Shown: positions 1 through 9,029 of the stretch, in pieces
Layout: every line of letters begins with the position of its first letter
How positions within the stretch are numbered: position 1 is the stretch's first letter
Assembly (NCBI RefSeq): GCF_000026365.1
Contig: NC_012994.1
Coordinates: forward strand, 744,001 to 808,000
Direction: 5' to 3'
Origin: Zygosaccharomyces rouxii
Lineage: Eukaryota; Ascomycota; Saccharomycetes; Saccharomycetales; Saccharomycetaceae
DNA: 64,000 bases
Notes under the pieces: model-generated
Seen by the model: the letters and a program-made list of their open reading frames with translations, nothing else
What the model was told of the DNA's origin: nothing
The model's database searches: none
Program-made: the position numbers and the translations under genes

Positions 1-850
1 CTCTGGACTTTATTTGGCAGGGCAGATAAATGGTACCACTGGGTACGAAGAAGCATGTGCACAAGGTGTGGTAGCGGGTATTAATGCAGGTTTGCTACAC
101 ATGAATAGAGAGCCATTGAAACTTTCCAGATCTGATGCGTACATCGGTGTTTTAATCGATGATCTGATTACAAAAGGTGTTGAAGAGCCATACAGAATGT
201 TTACATCCAGATCAGAATTCAGAGTCAGTGTTCGTGCTGATAATGCGGACTTCCGTCTCACTGAATTAGGACGCAAATTGGGTGTAGTAGGCGATGATAG
301 ATGGTCCATTTTCCAATCCTATAAGAATCAGTACTTGAATATTGAATCCAAGTTAAAAGACTTCAATTTGAGCGCTAGAAAGTGGACCAACTTGCTAAAC
401 ATACAAGTAGCCGATTCTGCAAAGAATAGATCTGCTTGGGAATTGTTCAGGTTCAATGGTGTAACTTTAGAAAAGATGATGGAAGCAGTTCCTGAACTAG
501 GTATCGATATCAACGAATTGCCTAGACATGTTCTTGTTAAAGTTAACGTACAGGGGAAATATAGTCCCTACATCTCGAGACAAAACCAATACGTAAAAGC
601 GTTCCAAGCGGATGAAAACATGGTTCTGCCTCAAAATTTTGATTACTCTCAATTGCCCAGTTTGTCTTTTGAATGCAAGACTTTACTTAACACCATCCAA
701 CCTGAGACTATTGGCCAGGCCAGAAGAATCCAGGGCATTACGGCGGCGTCTTTGTTTGAACTCTATCGACTTGTGAAATCTAAACAGAGAGTTTTGCAAT
801 CAACGCCAAATTCTGTGAATATTCCAAATACTGCTGAACAAAAGTTGTAG
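1..850 (+). CDS. MTO1: MTO1, mitochondrial tRNA modification protein, C-terminal part (gene cut by window edge)
   Basis: The frame is open from the first bases and stops at 848-850; about 283 codons are present, against roughly 670 for the S. cerevisiae protein, so the N-terminal FAD-binding half lies outside the window. The sequence has the MnmG/GidA signatures AGQINGTTGYEEA and EPYRMFTSRSEFR. Known role of the family: with Mss1 it installs the carboxymethylaminomethyl group on the wobble uridine of mitochondrial tRNAs for Lys, Glu and Gln. It corresponds to YGL236C and is followed convergently by CNN1 after only 32 bp. Truncation is an artefact of the window, not a broken gene. Confidence 0.95.
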   Translation, partial: SGLYLAGQINGTTGYEEACAQGVVAGINAGLLHMNREPLKLSRSDAYIGVLIDDLITKGVEEPYRMFTSRSEFRVSVRADNADFRLTELGRKLGVVGDDRWSIFQSYKNQYLNIESKLKDFNLSARKWTNLLNIQVADSAKNRSAWELFRFNGVTLEKMMEAVPELGIDINELPRHVLVKVNVQGKYSPYISRQNQYVKAFQADENMVLPQNFDYSQLPSLSFECKTLLNTIQPETIGQARRIQGITAASLFELYRLVKSKQRVLQSTPNSVNIPNTAEQKL

Positions 851-882
851 CTTGTAAATAGTTAAAAGCTTCCTCTTCCTTT

Positions 883-1848
883 TTAGAGAAATAACCCCAT
901 TTCTAATTCATTCAAATCTTCTAAAGGCAAATACTTGCAGCACATTTCGAAAATGTCATCATTAGTGGCCCTCAACGGTACAATCTCAAATTGTTCAAGC
1001 ATTTTCAAAATGCTCTGTCTATCTAGTACAATTTTTCGATCTTCCTCAGTGAAATGCTTGGCTAACCTTTCTACCAACGTTACAGATGCGTCTTGTAAAG
1101 ACCTCCAAGAACCTTGACCCAGCTTAATATCATTTTCATTCATAAACTGACCTAAAGAATGCTTTAGACGAGTTATATTCAAAGGATCTACTGTTTCCGG
1201 TTCTGAATCCACGCTGCTCTGATCGCTTTCAAAACCCTGTGGACTTTCAATTGGCGCTGACGCCAGCGGAGAAGGATCCAGCCCATTCTCTACCAATGGT
1301 TCATCCTCGTAATCATCTTCTGGTATAGGTATACTTTCTTCCACGACAGAGGGGCTCCGTACGGATTCTTGTAAGCTCATTTGCCGCTCAGGTAGATGAT
1401 CCTCCTGAAAAGGTGTCCTTGCCTTGTCCTTTATCACTAAACCGTCGATCTTACGGATTTTAGGCTTTCGAATACCTGATTCTAACTGTGAAAGAACTGA
1501 TTCTGCGATAGAATAGTGAGGTTTCTGCGGTGTTGGCTCTTTTGGTGATGATTTAATCTCAGTATCCGCTTGATCATCCTGTGTAGAAACCTGTTCTGCT
1601 AAGAAACTAGTCAAGTTACGCCCTTGAGATACCAGCACTGAACTTAGATCTCTCAGATACTCTTTAACTTCACTGGGATCCTTCGAGATGGCATCAACGT
1701 GTCTTTCTGGGCTTTTTCTTCTCCAACCTGGAGTAGCACTTGATAATAACTCTTCTTTTAGCCTCTGCTCTTGAAGAGCTCTTTCACGAAACGGGGTAGT
1801 CGCCAGAAAATCGCTGCCAGGGTCGTTAAACCTTTTAGGTGTATCCAT
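883..1848 (-). CDS. CNN1: CNN1, CENP-T-like inner kinetochore protein
   Basis: 321 residues, ATG start at 1848. Residues 18-34 (TPFRERALQEQRLKEEL) closely match S. cerevisiae Cnn1. A second conserved block at about 56-76 (DPSEVKEYLRDLSSVL) corresponds to the amphipathic helix by which Cnn1 binds Spc24-Spc25 of the Ndc80 complex. The middle is acidic, Ser/Pro-rich and probably disordered. The C-terminal ~80 residues correspond to the histone-fold part that pairs with Wip1 in the family. It is shorter than the S. cerevisiae protein (about 361 residues). In S. cerevisiae CNN1 (YFR046C) lies next to BNA6, which is found 6 kb further on here, consistent with pre-duplication gene order. Identity rests on the two motifs, length and context. 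Confidence 0.88.
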   Translation of the reverse strand: MDTPKRFNDPGSDFLATTPFRERALQEQRLKEELLSSATPGWRRKSPERHVDAISKDPSEVKEYLRDLSSVLVSQGRNLTSFLAEQVSTQDDQADTEIKSSPKEPTPQKPHYSIAESVLSQLESGIRKPKIRKIDGLVIKDKARTPFQEDHLPERQMSLQESVRSPSVVEESIPIPEDDYEDEPLVENGLDPSPLASAPIESPQGFESDQSSVDSEPETVDPLNITRLKHSLGQFMNENDIKLGQGSWRSLQDASVTLVERLAKHFTEEDRKIVLDRQSILKMLEQFEIVPLRATNDDIFEMCCKYLPLEDLNELEMGLFL

Positions 1849-2694
1849 GATTAGGATTAATACGACCCAATAATCTTCATATAGTCGTTATCAATTGTAT
1901 GCAAGATGAGGTCGAGTTAATGAACGCGACTTTGGTACAACAAGGCACTCTGCTGGAAAAGAAGTAATAGAGGCATTGGGAAACACGCAATTACCATCAT
2001 GAAGCCTACTAGTGAGTGCTGATTGATTGTTTTCTTCCTGCGGAGACACAGGCACATATTGCGTCTTAACTGGTTGTCTACACAGTGACCAGGAGAAGAA
2101 ATAAAGGAAATGGAAGTAGAGAACAGCAATCCTGGGGCTCTCTCTTCAATCTCAAAAGGTATACGATAGTGTCAAGAAGCTTGAGTGAGTCTTTATTAGG
2201 TCAGGAATCGACAAATGTGCCTTTAAGTTCTATTTGGCCCCGTTTTCGAGAAAAAAAAGCAGTCAAAAACACTTCCAAGCAACAGATATTACACACTTGA
2301 CTTTCCCAATGGTTTCAATTTGTATCTACCAGAATTGGCGCCTTACCGTGCACATCCCCAGACAATATGCGTTGATTTCGCTAGAAACATCGTAAGACAC
2401 TCGAACAAAAGGGTATATTCATGAAACTGGACTATTAGAATCCATTGAAATCATTACCAGAGCCATTGAATCACTAAAACCTTGCCAATTGAATTGATCA
2501 TCTACCTCATCGGCTCCAACTGGAAAGATATAACTCACTCTATACGAAAGAGGAACTTATAGTACTAAGAAAACCTACATAATAATAATATTCTCTACCA
2601 ATACCCGGTACTAACCATTCAAGAATAGCTAATAGATTATCAAGAGTTAAAGTATTAGTAGTAGATCCAGTTTTGGCCGAAGAATGATTGCAAT
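1849..2694. other. CNN1-HAP2 intergenic region with possible gene relic
   Basis: 846 bp between divergently transcribed CNN1 and HAP2. No intact gene is seen. Plus-strand reading of about 2090-2560 gives a chain of protein-like segments broken by frameshifts and stops (listed separately). The remaining parts next to each gene should hold the two promoters; I recognised no specific factor site. Confidence 0.5.
2090..2560 (+). pseudogene. possible relic of an unidentified protein-coding gene
   Basis: About 55 codons are open from roughly 2236 to 2426, including FPNGFNLYLPELAPYRAHP, then a frameshift leads into YIHETGLLESIEIITRAIES and a further shift into a segment reading IIYLIGSNWKDI. Upstream, another frame reads SQKVYDSVKKLE, then a stop, then FIRSGIDKCAFKFYL. 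The composition looks like folded protein rather than random translation, but I do not recognise the family. It could also be chance. Confidence 0.35.
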
Positions 2695-3645
2695 ATGAAT
2701 GATCAGGGCGAAGAACATCAACCACTTGATATAGGGCTATTACGTTATTCCACTGATGAAATTGGCATGCGCTCTGCTCCTAACACTATGTCTGATAAAA
2801 TAACAAAAGTCGCCAAGGATGTACTTGTAGAACAGTCTAATCCAGCAGATATATATCTATACGATCAGCCGCAAGAAGCTTTACGGCAAAATGCACACAA
2901 ACGGTCGCTAGAAACTCAACAATCGTTGACGTCTACGACGAGTAACTATGGTAATGACAAAAATACGACTGATTATACCAATGATACCAATAACCGTATT
3001 AATAGTAATAATGATAGTAATAATGATAGCCCCCACGATATCAATTACAATAACAGTAGCAATAACAATATGGATGTACAATCGATGTTAACGCCATTAA
3101 AGCAGCGAGATCGGCACGATTATAGGGAAGATCATCATAAACAACAGAATTTGGGACCGGATAAGGGACCTCCAATTACAGCCTCACATGAGTCTTCTAT
3201 ACCTGCCAGTCAGGAAATGCAATCTGCAGACACACTCCTAACAAGGACGACTTTTGATACTAGGGGAAGCAATGAAGGAAATGATCCAACAGAACAACCG
3301 TTTTACGTGAATGCTAAACAGTATTATAGAATTTTGAAAAGACGATATACTAGGGCCAAGTTAGAGGAAAATTTACGAATATCCAGAGAGAGGAGGCCAT
3401 ATCTGCATGAATCCAGACATAAGCACGCTATGAGAAGACCAAGAGGGCAGGGTGGTAGATTCCTTACACTGGCCGAAATTGAAGCAATGAAATTGAAAGA
3501 AGGTTCAGCATCCTCTGGTTCATCTGTTTCTTCTCCACCCAGCATTAAGAGTGAAAGTGAACATATGGGACCAGGACCTCGTCTCATAGAAAAACAGGGA
3601 CCTAAGCCCAAAAAATTGAAACCTGCTGATGGCAGTCATAGATGA
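2695..3645 (+). CDS. HAP2: HAP2, CCAAT-binding factor subunit (NF-YA)
   Basis: 316 residues, ATG at 2695. The conserved NF-YA core lies at about residues 202-258: the subunit-association helix (PFYVNAKQYYRILKRRYTRA) followed by the DNA-binding segment with RHKHAMRRPRGQGGRF. Outside the core the protein is low-complexity, with an Asn/Asp-rich AAT-repeat stretch at about residues 85-125 and a Ser-rich tail, and it is longer than S. cerevisiae Hap2 (265 residues). Known role: with Hap3 and Hap5 it binds CCAAT boxes, and with Hap4 activates respiratory genes. It corresponds to YGL237C and is convergent with CSE1. Confidence 0.97.
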   Translation: MNDQGEEHQPLDIGLLRYSTDEIGMRSAPNTMSDKITKVAKDVLVEQSNPADIYLYDQPQEALRQNAHKRSLETQQSLTSTTSNYGNDKNTTDYTNDTNNRINSNNDSNNDSPHDINYNNSSNNNMDVQSMLTPLKQRDRHDYREDHHKQQNLGPDKGPPITASHESSIPASQEMQSADTLLTRTTFDTRGSNEGNDPTEQPFYVNAKQYYRILKRRYTRAKLEENLRISRERRPYLHESRHKHAMRRPRGQGGRFLTLAEIEAMKLKEGSASSGSSVSSPPSIKSESEHMGPGPRLIEKQGPKPKKLKPADGSHR

Positions 3646-3965
3646 CTACAAGATTGCTGATCTATATTCCCTGATTTTTGATGTATTCACAATAATATTG
3701 ATGGTAATAATAATAAAAAAGAAAATAAAGGAATAAAAGTAAAAGGTAAAAATTCAATAAAAATTACAATGAAGAGGTAGTAACGAATGTCATATAAATC
3801 CACGATTTTCCTTTGTTTTCTTGTTTTTTGTTTGTTGTTTTTTTTTTTTTTTTTGATCAATCGGGTCCTGTCTATAAGATGTAGTAATATTCTATTTGCG
3901 ATGAGATTAATGGGTAGTACGGACATGTATATATCTGAAGCGTAGGAAAATATGGAATCTTATTC
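3646..3965. other. HAP2-CSE1 convergent intergenic region
   Basis: 320 bp between two stop codons. It is AT-rich, with a run of about 17 T near 3838-3854 and several TAATAA/AATAAA-like strings suited to 3'-end formation for both genes. Open frames here are low-complexity and not gene-like. Confidence 0.6.
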
Positions 3966-6848
3966 TCAAACTGCCACAGACATGAGATCTTTCAATTTTA
4001 TTTGAGCGTCTTGTGGAAGTTGTGGTGCTAGGTTTGAAACTAAAGCCATACCTGAAGATTCATTGTATTTGCTCAAAGAAGTGGCAACATAGGACCTTAG
4101 ACCATTAGTCAAATCAATATCTGCTAACGGATCAACAGGCCTTTCTGTAACACTTACCAATCTACTGAAACTGGAACCAAAAGTAGAGATTTCTTCCATG
4201 TTGTCAAAATCGATATGATCGTTAGTCAAATTGGCAATGCTTTGTGAAGATGCTGTCTCTACTATAGCTTCTAATGTAGGTACTAACAGTGGTTGGTATT
4301 TGTTGACAAAAATGTTACCTGAAATCATTACATTGAGAGTACCCACCAATGCAATCTTACGACTCAATAGATGACCGATACCAGGTAGTGTGGTAAGTAT
4401 GAAATTACCCCAAATTTGTGAGAATACACCATCTTGTACACCATCGATGAATTCCACAACGAAATCAGGTCCCAATTTGATAGAGATGGTAGCCAAGAAG
4501 ACGACCAATTGTTTAACGTAACGTTCCGTTTTAGAAGTTTGCAAACGCTGTAAAAGTAAAACTGCGATTTGCTTCAAATAAGGTTTCAAACGTTCCATAT
4601 CGATGTGGAGTATAATAACTTCCAAAATTTCAAACCCATAAATGTCATATGCCTTGGAGGCAATCAATCTCTGGAAAACACCAAGAACAGGGATTAAATT
4701 GGGGAACAACGATTGGTCTGCCTTGATAAAGCTTTTCAAAATTCTTGTCACGGCTGGAACGTTACCTTTCATCTCCCATAATGGTGGAGACAATATAGGT
4801 TGTGCCAATTGCTTGATACTGTCGGGAACAGACTTACCCTTCTCCACGCAGAAGGCAAATAGTTGGAACACATAGGGAACAAATTCTTGAATGTCCTCAG
4901 ATAAAATTTCCAGGAATACCGGCACGATGGATTGAACGATTTGGGGTAAAAGTTCCAAAGGAGAATGAGATTCAATAGCACCGATCGATTCAAATGTGTA
5001 ATGAGTAAATCTAGGATTCGATGGATTTTTAGAAATTATTGTCACGATTCCTAACAATTCTTGTAAAAGATGTGAAGCCAAACCTTGAATGGTATCTTCC
5101 GCAGTTTGTAGAACTCTAAAAACAGCTCTCATTAAAAACTCGTTCTCTGCAAGCTTTTCTGGTGAAGAACCCTGCTTCAGAATTAACTTGATCAAATTGG
5201 TCAACAGCGGTTCTGCACTGTTTGTCAAATCCATCTTATTAAAGACGAAATTAGGTGATGTGATAGATTCTCTAATCGTTAGGATTCTTTCGATGGTAAT
5301 GGCAGCGTAGGTATAAACGACATATTCATCCCTTTCTAAGAAGTTGGCCAAAATTGGTAAGATTTCAATTAATTGTGGTTTGTTTAGTTGGTTTCTGAAA
5401 ATGTAGATGTATTTGATGGCGTCTACCCTTAAAATAACATGAGGTACTGAATTGGTCAAATCCGGGGCGATTTGTTTCGTAAAGAAGTCTACCACATCTA
5501 GCAAAATGTTAGTAGAAGATACACCTGAACTGGTGACATTACCATTGATGGCAAGAGCGGTAAACAAGTAAATGCTCAAATCCTTATACCTCCAATTTTC
5601 GGTTGGATTCAATTGATACTGCTCGAAAAATTTTTGTACATGAGTTGCGAAAATGTTGGTTATTAGTTGTTCGTTTTTCTCTTTCAATTCCTTCAAAAAA
5701 TCTGTGCAAGCCCTTCTCCTAGTGTCCGTATCAGAACCTTCTAAATCTCTACGCACGTATTCGATAGGATCATCTTCAAATAATTCAATATCAGATTCAC
5801 GCAGAGTAACATTCGGAAGAATAATCTGTTCAGCAATGTTATTCATTGCAAATTCGTTGTTGAAGATTTCGAAATATTTGGGAATCCTTGATACCGCAGT
5901 GAGAAAGGCTAGTGATTTAGAAACCAAAATATCATATTTGGGTTCAGATGACATGGCAGTGAGTAGTGACCATGTGATCTGGATAAAATCGTTAATCATA
6001 TCACCAAAGACATCCTCGTAACGTGTTGTATACAACTGCACCAATTCTTGAATGGAAGATTTGACTTTTATGAGAACGCTTGCGGTTTCTGAATCATCGG
6101 GGTCATCTAACAATGGATTACTATAGGCCAAATATTTGTGTAAAATCCCCATTCCCGTTTGAATGTTGTCTTCGAAAAATTCTGGAATATCTTGACAATT
6201 GAAATCATAATACAACTTAACCAATAGGAGAAAAACTTCAAAAAGTACCTGTAACTGTTGTTGATTGTTACCATTTTGTTGGATCTGTTCATCGACAGTC
6301 TTCAAAAGTGATAAGAAAGGCTCCGTGAAAACTTCTAAAACCATTTTAATCTCTAAGAATAATTCATCTGAACGAAACAACGGCCTCCATCTTTTGAAGA
6401 TAGAGTGTGAAACGATAAGAACACCTCTGTTGGTAACCATATCATCCGCGGTCAATCTAGATGCCAAATCATTTAACAAAGTGGGCCAGTTTCCGGGGAA
6501 ATCAGAATCTGCAATAGCTGAAATAGCTTCACCGATCTGGATTTGCAAATTGTTGGGTAGTGAAATCATTAGTGGTACGATTTCCTTCTTTATGAGTTCA
6601 GTGTCGCTTGCAGGAAGTAAATGATTACCATCTTCATCTATCCATCTTCTTTTCACGTAATTTTTAAAAAAAAGAGCACCTGCCAATCTTGTAGCTAGTG
6701 GTAAATTTGTAGATGCAACTATATGCAAAAGGCTGAGACCAAATTCTGGTTGTGTCTCTAATGATCCCAAATTTCTTTCTGCACTCTTGGCAGTGCTTGC
6801 TACAACTGATTCTTCCAAGAATTTAGCAATAGTTCCTAAATCGCCCAT
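3966..6848 (-). CDS. CSE1: CSE1, importin-alpha re-export receptor (exportin-2/CAS)
   Basis: 960 residues from the ATG at 6848 (MGDLGTIAKFLEE), exactly the length of S. cerevisiae Cse1; the frame is open 7 codons further but begins there with GTG. The protein is near-colinear with Cse1: N-terminal importin-beta Ran-binding region, LPNNLQIQIGEAISAIADSDFP at about 90-110, and HEAT repeats to the end. Known role: with Ran-GTP it exports Srp1 (importin alpha) from the nucleus. It corresponds to YGL238W. Confidence 0.97.
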   Translation of the reverse strand: MGDLGTIAKFLEESVVASTAKSAERNLGSLETQPEFGLSLLHIVASTNLPLATRLAGALFFKNYVKRRWIDEDGNHLLPASDTELIKKEIVPLMISLPNNLQIQIGEAISAIADSDFPGNWPTLLNDLASRLTADDMVTNRGVLIVSHSIFKRWRPLFRSDELFLEIKMVLEVFTEPFLSLLKTVDEQIQQNGNNQQQLQVLFEVFLLLVKLYYDFNCQDIPEFFEDNIQTGMGILHKYLAYSNPLLDDPDDSETASVLIKVKSSIQELVQLYTTRYEDVFGDMINDFIQITWSLLTAMSSEPKYDILVSKSLAFLTAVSRIPKYFEIFNNEFAMNNIAEQIILPNVTLRESDIELFEDDPIEYVRRDLEGSDTDTRRRACTDFLKELKEKNEQLITNIFATHVQKFFEQYQLNPTENWRYKDLSIYLFTALAINGNVTSSGVSSTNILLDVVDFFTKQIAPDLTNSVPHVILRVDAIKYIYIFRNQLNKPQLIEILPILANFLERDEYVVYTYAAITIERILTIRESITSPNFVFNKMDLTNSAEPLLTNLIKLILKQGSSPEKLAENEFLMRAVFRVLQTAEDTIQGLASHLLQELLGIVTIISKNPSNPRFTHYTFESIGAIESHSPLELLPQIVQSIVPVFLEILSEDIQEFVPYVFQLFAFCVEKGKSVPDSIKQLAQPILSPPLWEMKGNVPAVTRILKSFIKADQSLFPNLIPVLGVFQRLIASKAYDIYGFEILEVIILHIDMERLKPYLKQIAVLLLQRLQTSKTERYVKQLVVFLATISIKLGPDFVVEFIDGVQDGVFSQIWGNFILTTLPGIGHLLSRKIALVGTLNVMISGNIFVNKYQPLLVPTLEAIVETASSQSIANLTNDHIDFDNMEEISTFGSSFSRLVSVTERPVDPLADIDLTNGLRSYVATSLSKYNESSGMALVSNLAPQLPQDAQIKLKDLMSVAV

Positions 6849-7078
6849 ACTACTGGAAATATCTACCACAAATCACACTAATTGATACTACAAAAGGTCT
6901 CAAAGACTCCTTATACGTAATATTTTGATAATAAGGTGTGTGTTGAAGGGAAGAAAACCTTTCGTTTGTTGTTCTTAAAGTGAAAAAATAAGAGAAAATC
7001 ATATCAAGGTCATCGCCTCACGTGTAAATGCTGTTAGCTATACAATAAAGATATCATCTCACCTTATCTCACCTCATC

Positions 7079-7825
7079 TCACCTCAATGAGCACTGCGTC
7101 ACCAACTGGTTACTGCTTGCCAGAGATTGCATCCATTCTGAATTCTCCACAGACGTTTTTTTGGATGGTGCAAAAATCCTAATGCCTCTTAGATGGGTAT
7201 CCTTACCGTTCTCATGGTTGACCGGGAATACAATTCTGATGAACTGGCATTTCAGTAAATTGTCTGACGAACGGTTGTCCTCAAACGTAAGTGCTACCCA
7301 CCCGTTAACGTTACGGACTTCAAGAGTCTTGTAGAAAAGAGCATCTGAAGGACTGTGGCCGACGTAAATCTTAATAAGTCGAGGTGTGTAGGATTCATCA
7401 GCTATCAATGAGAAGTAAAACGCTATGAGAATCACATCAATTCTTTTGCTGAAAGTGATATCGAGCTGATGTGGTTGTACACCATCGCTTTGCCAGTATG
7501 TGTCGGGATTGTCATCTAATGCATTATCAATGGAATTACCCATTTTAAAGGATGATGGCTTCCAATGGGCTAAGTGGTTCACATTACATGTAGAATCTGT
7601 GTCAAAGAGCTGTAAACCTTGTAGAAACCTTGTAGATAACTTTTCCGCTGTCATATGGGCATATTTGGATTCATCTTGGAACCCATTAACAAACATGTTT
7701 TTTGTGCCTTCATCGATAACAGTATCATCGAGTACAGTTTTTGGTTCTTTCTGGTTTATTACTGGTCCCAGTGCGGACGTGGGTGCCAGTTTATCTAGTA
7801 GATTCTCCACCTGTTGTGGATCCAT
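7079..7825 (-). CDS. DOC1: DOC1, anaphase-promoting complex subunit APC10
   Basis: 248 residues from the ATG at 7825 (MDPQQVENLLDKL), which matches the S. cerevisiae start MDPIGINKVL; another in-frame ATG at 7864 would add 13 residues. The DOC (galactose-binding-like) domain fills most of the protein, with WKPSSFKMGNSIDNALDD, TYWQSDGVQPHQLDI and the highly conserved FPVNHENGKDTHLRGIR. It ends in Leu-Arg, like S. cerevisiae Doc1; the C-terminal tail of the family docks to TPR subunits of the APC/C. Known role: substrate (degron) recognition and processivity of ubiquitination. It corresponds to YGL240W. Confidence 0.95.
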   Translation of the reverse strand: MDPQQVENLLDKLAPTSALGPVINQKEPKTVLDDTVIDEGTKNMFVNGFQDESKYAHMTAEKLSTRFLQGLQLFDTDSTCNVNHLAHWKPSSFKMGNSIDNALDDNPDTYWQSDGVQPHQLDITFSKRIDVILIAFYFSLIADESYTPRLIKIYVGHSPSDALFYKTLEVRNVNGWVALTFEDNRSSDNLLKCQFIRIVFPVNHENGKDTHLRGIRIFAPSKKTSVENSEWMQSLASSNQLVTQCSLR

Positions 7826-7941
7826 TGAGCTTTTTGTAACTTCTCTTGTCGTTACTACAATCATATCGTTAACATCACTGATACATATAAAAAATATACA
7901 TGCCTAAGAAATATTGAAAGGAAGAAGTGCGTATCTAACAT

Positions 7942-8829
7942 TTAATGGTCAATCTTCAACGAGAAATCTACCACACCCGTTCCCTGGTGGATGCTACTTG
8001 TGCTGTAGATATCGATCTCTGGACATAGGTAACCTTGTAGATTATCCAATTTAAGACCACCACTGCACTCTAGTAAAAACTCCCTTTGTCCCTTCCATTT
8101 TGTCTTTAGGCTAGACGCACATATTTTAAGACCTTCAGGTTCAAAATTGTCAAGCATTATCACATCTGCACCGGCTTCAATGGCTTCATCTGCCTCTTGT
8201 TCAGATTGACATTCCACTTCAATCTTGACTGCAAATCCGCATACACGTCTGGCAGCATACACAGCATTGGTGATGGAGCCAGTGGACCAAATGTGATTAT
8301 CCTTGAGCATGACCATGGAGGACAAATCATAGCGGTGAGGATCGCATCCACCAACTAACATTGAGTATTTCTCTAGGCGGCGAAGACCTGGCGTAGTCTT
8401 TCTAGTACCTGCTATAGTACCTCGATAACCTACAGACTTAGCTGCTTCCATCAGACGACGGGAACTTGTAGCAATACCGGAACTTCTAGACAATATGTTT
8501 AAAGCTGTTCTCTCAGCAAGTAATACATCTTTAGCCTTACCAGTTACTTTGGCGACAGGTAATTTGCCCTGGGGTGCTTTAGAGATTAACAATTGATCTC
8601 CTTCTTGAAAATACCACTCAACTTGTAACTCACATTGCTTAAAAACTTCATTAGCAAATGGGACACCACTTAAATATCCATCTTGTTTGCAGAAAAGAGT
8701 TGCAGCCTTTTGATCAGATCCGACTACAAATCCACCGTAATCAAAGGAGGGAACATCTTCCTGTAGCCAATTAGTTATGTCTTGCTTCCATTGGCCATTA
8801 GATGGCAAAAGGTTTTCGTAGTGAGCCAT
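7942..8829 (-). CDS. BNA6: BNA6, nicotinate-nucleotide pyrophosphorylase (quinolinate phosphoribosyltransferase)
   Basis: 295 residues, ATG at 8829; full length for the family. Signatures are [20 protein letters not shown] and the PRPP/quinolinate-binding [16 protein letters not shown], followed by KDNHIW and IMLDNFEPE of the alpha/beta-barrel. Known reaction: quinolinate plus PRPP gives nicotinate mononucleotide, CO2 and pyrophosphate, the last step of the de novo kynurenine branch of NAD synthesis. It corresponds to YFR047C, here inserted between the YGL240W and YGL241W orthologs. Confidence 0.97.
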   Translation of the reverse strand: MAHYENLLPSNGQWKQDITNWLQEDVPSFDYGGFVVGSDQKAATLFCKQDGYLSGVPFANEVFKQCELQVEWYFQEGDQLLISKAPQGKLPVAKVTGKAKDVLLAERTALNILSRSSGIATSSRRLMEAAKSVGYRGTIAGTRKTTPGLRRLEKYSMLVGGCDPHRYDLSSMVMLKDNHIWSTGSITNAVYAARRVCGFAVKIEVECQSEQEADEAIEAGADVIMLDNFEPEGLKICASSLKTKWKGQREFLLECSGGLKLDNLQGYLCPEIDIYSTSSIHQGTGVVDFSLKIDH

Positions 8830-8918
8830 CGTGTTACAAGATTCTGAGCTCGTCGGTACAGTATGGAAGATCTAGTGTAAGGTTATTGATGTTAGATTAG
8901 GAGTCAAATATGACGTTT

Positions 8919-8959
8919 AAAAAAAAAAAAAAATAATAATAATAATAATAATAATAATA
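8919..8959. repeat. poly(A) plus (TAA)n microsatellite
   Basis: A run of 15 A (8919-8933) followed by about eight TAA units to 8959, in the gap between the BNA6 start and the KAP114 stop. A simple sequence repeat, prone to length change. Confidence 0.95.
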
Positions 8960-9029
8960 GTGATAATAAATAAAAGACTTAAGAAACGTAGAAACTTTTC
9001 TTAGATGCTATATAAAATGCTTTGTATTA

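Noticed and set aside
3687..3926. 79-codon minus-strand frame between HAP2 and CSE1
   Set aside because: Lys- and Ile/Leu-rich translation of a T-rich terminator region between convergent genes; low complexity.
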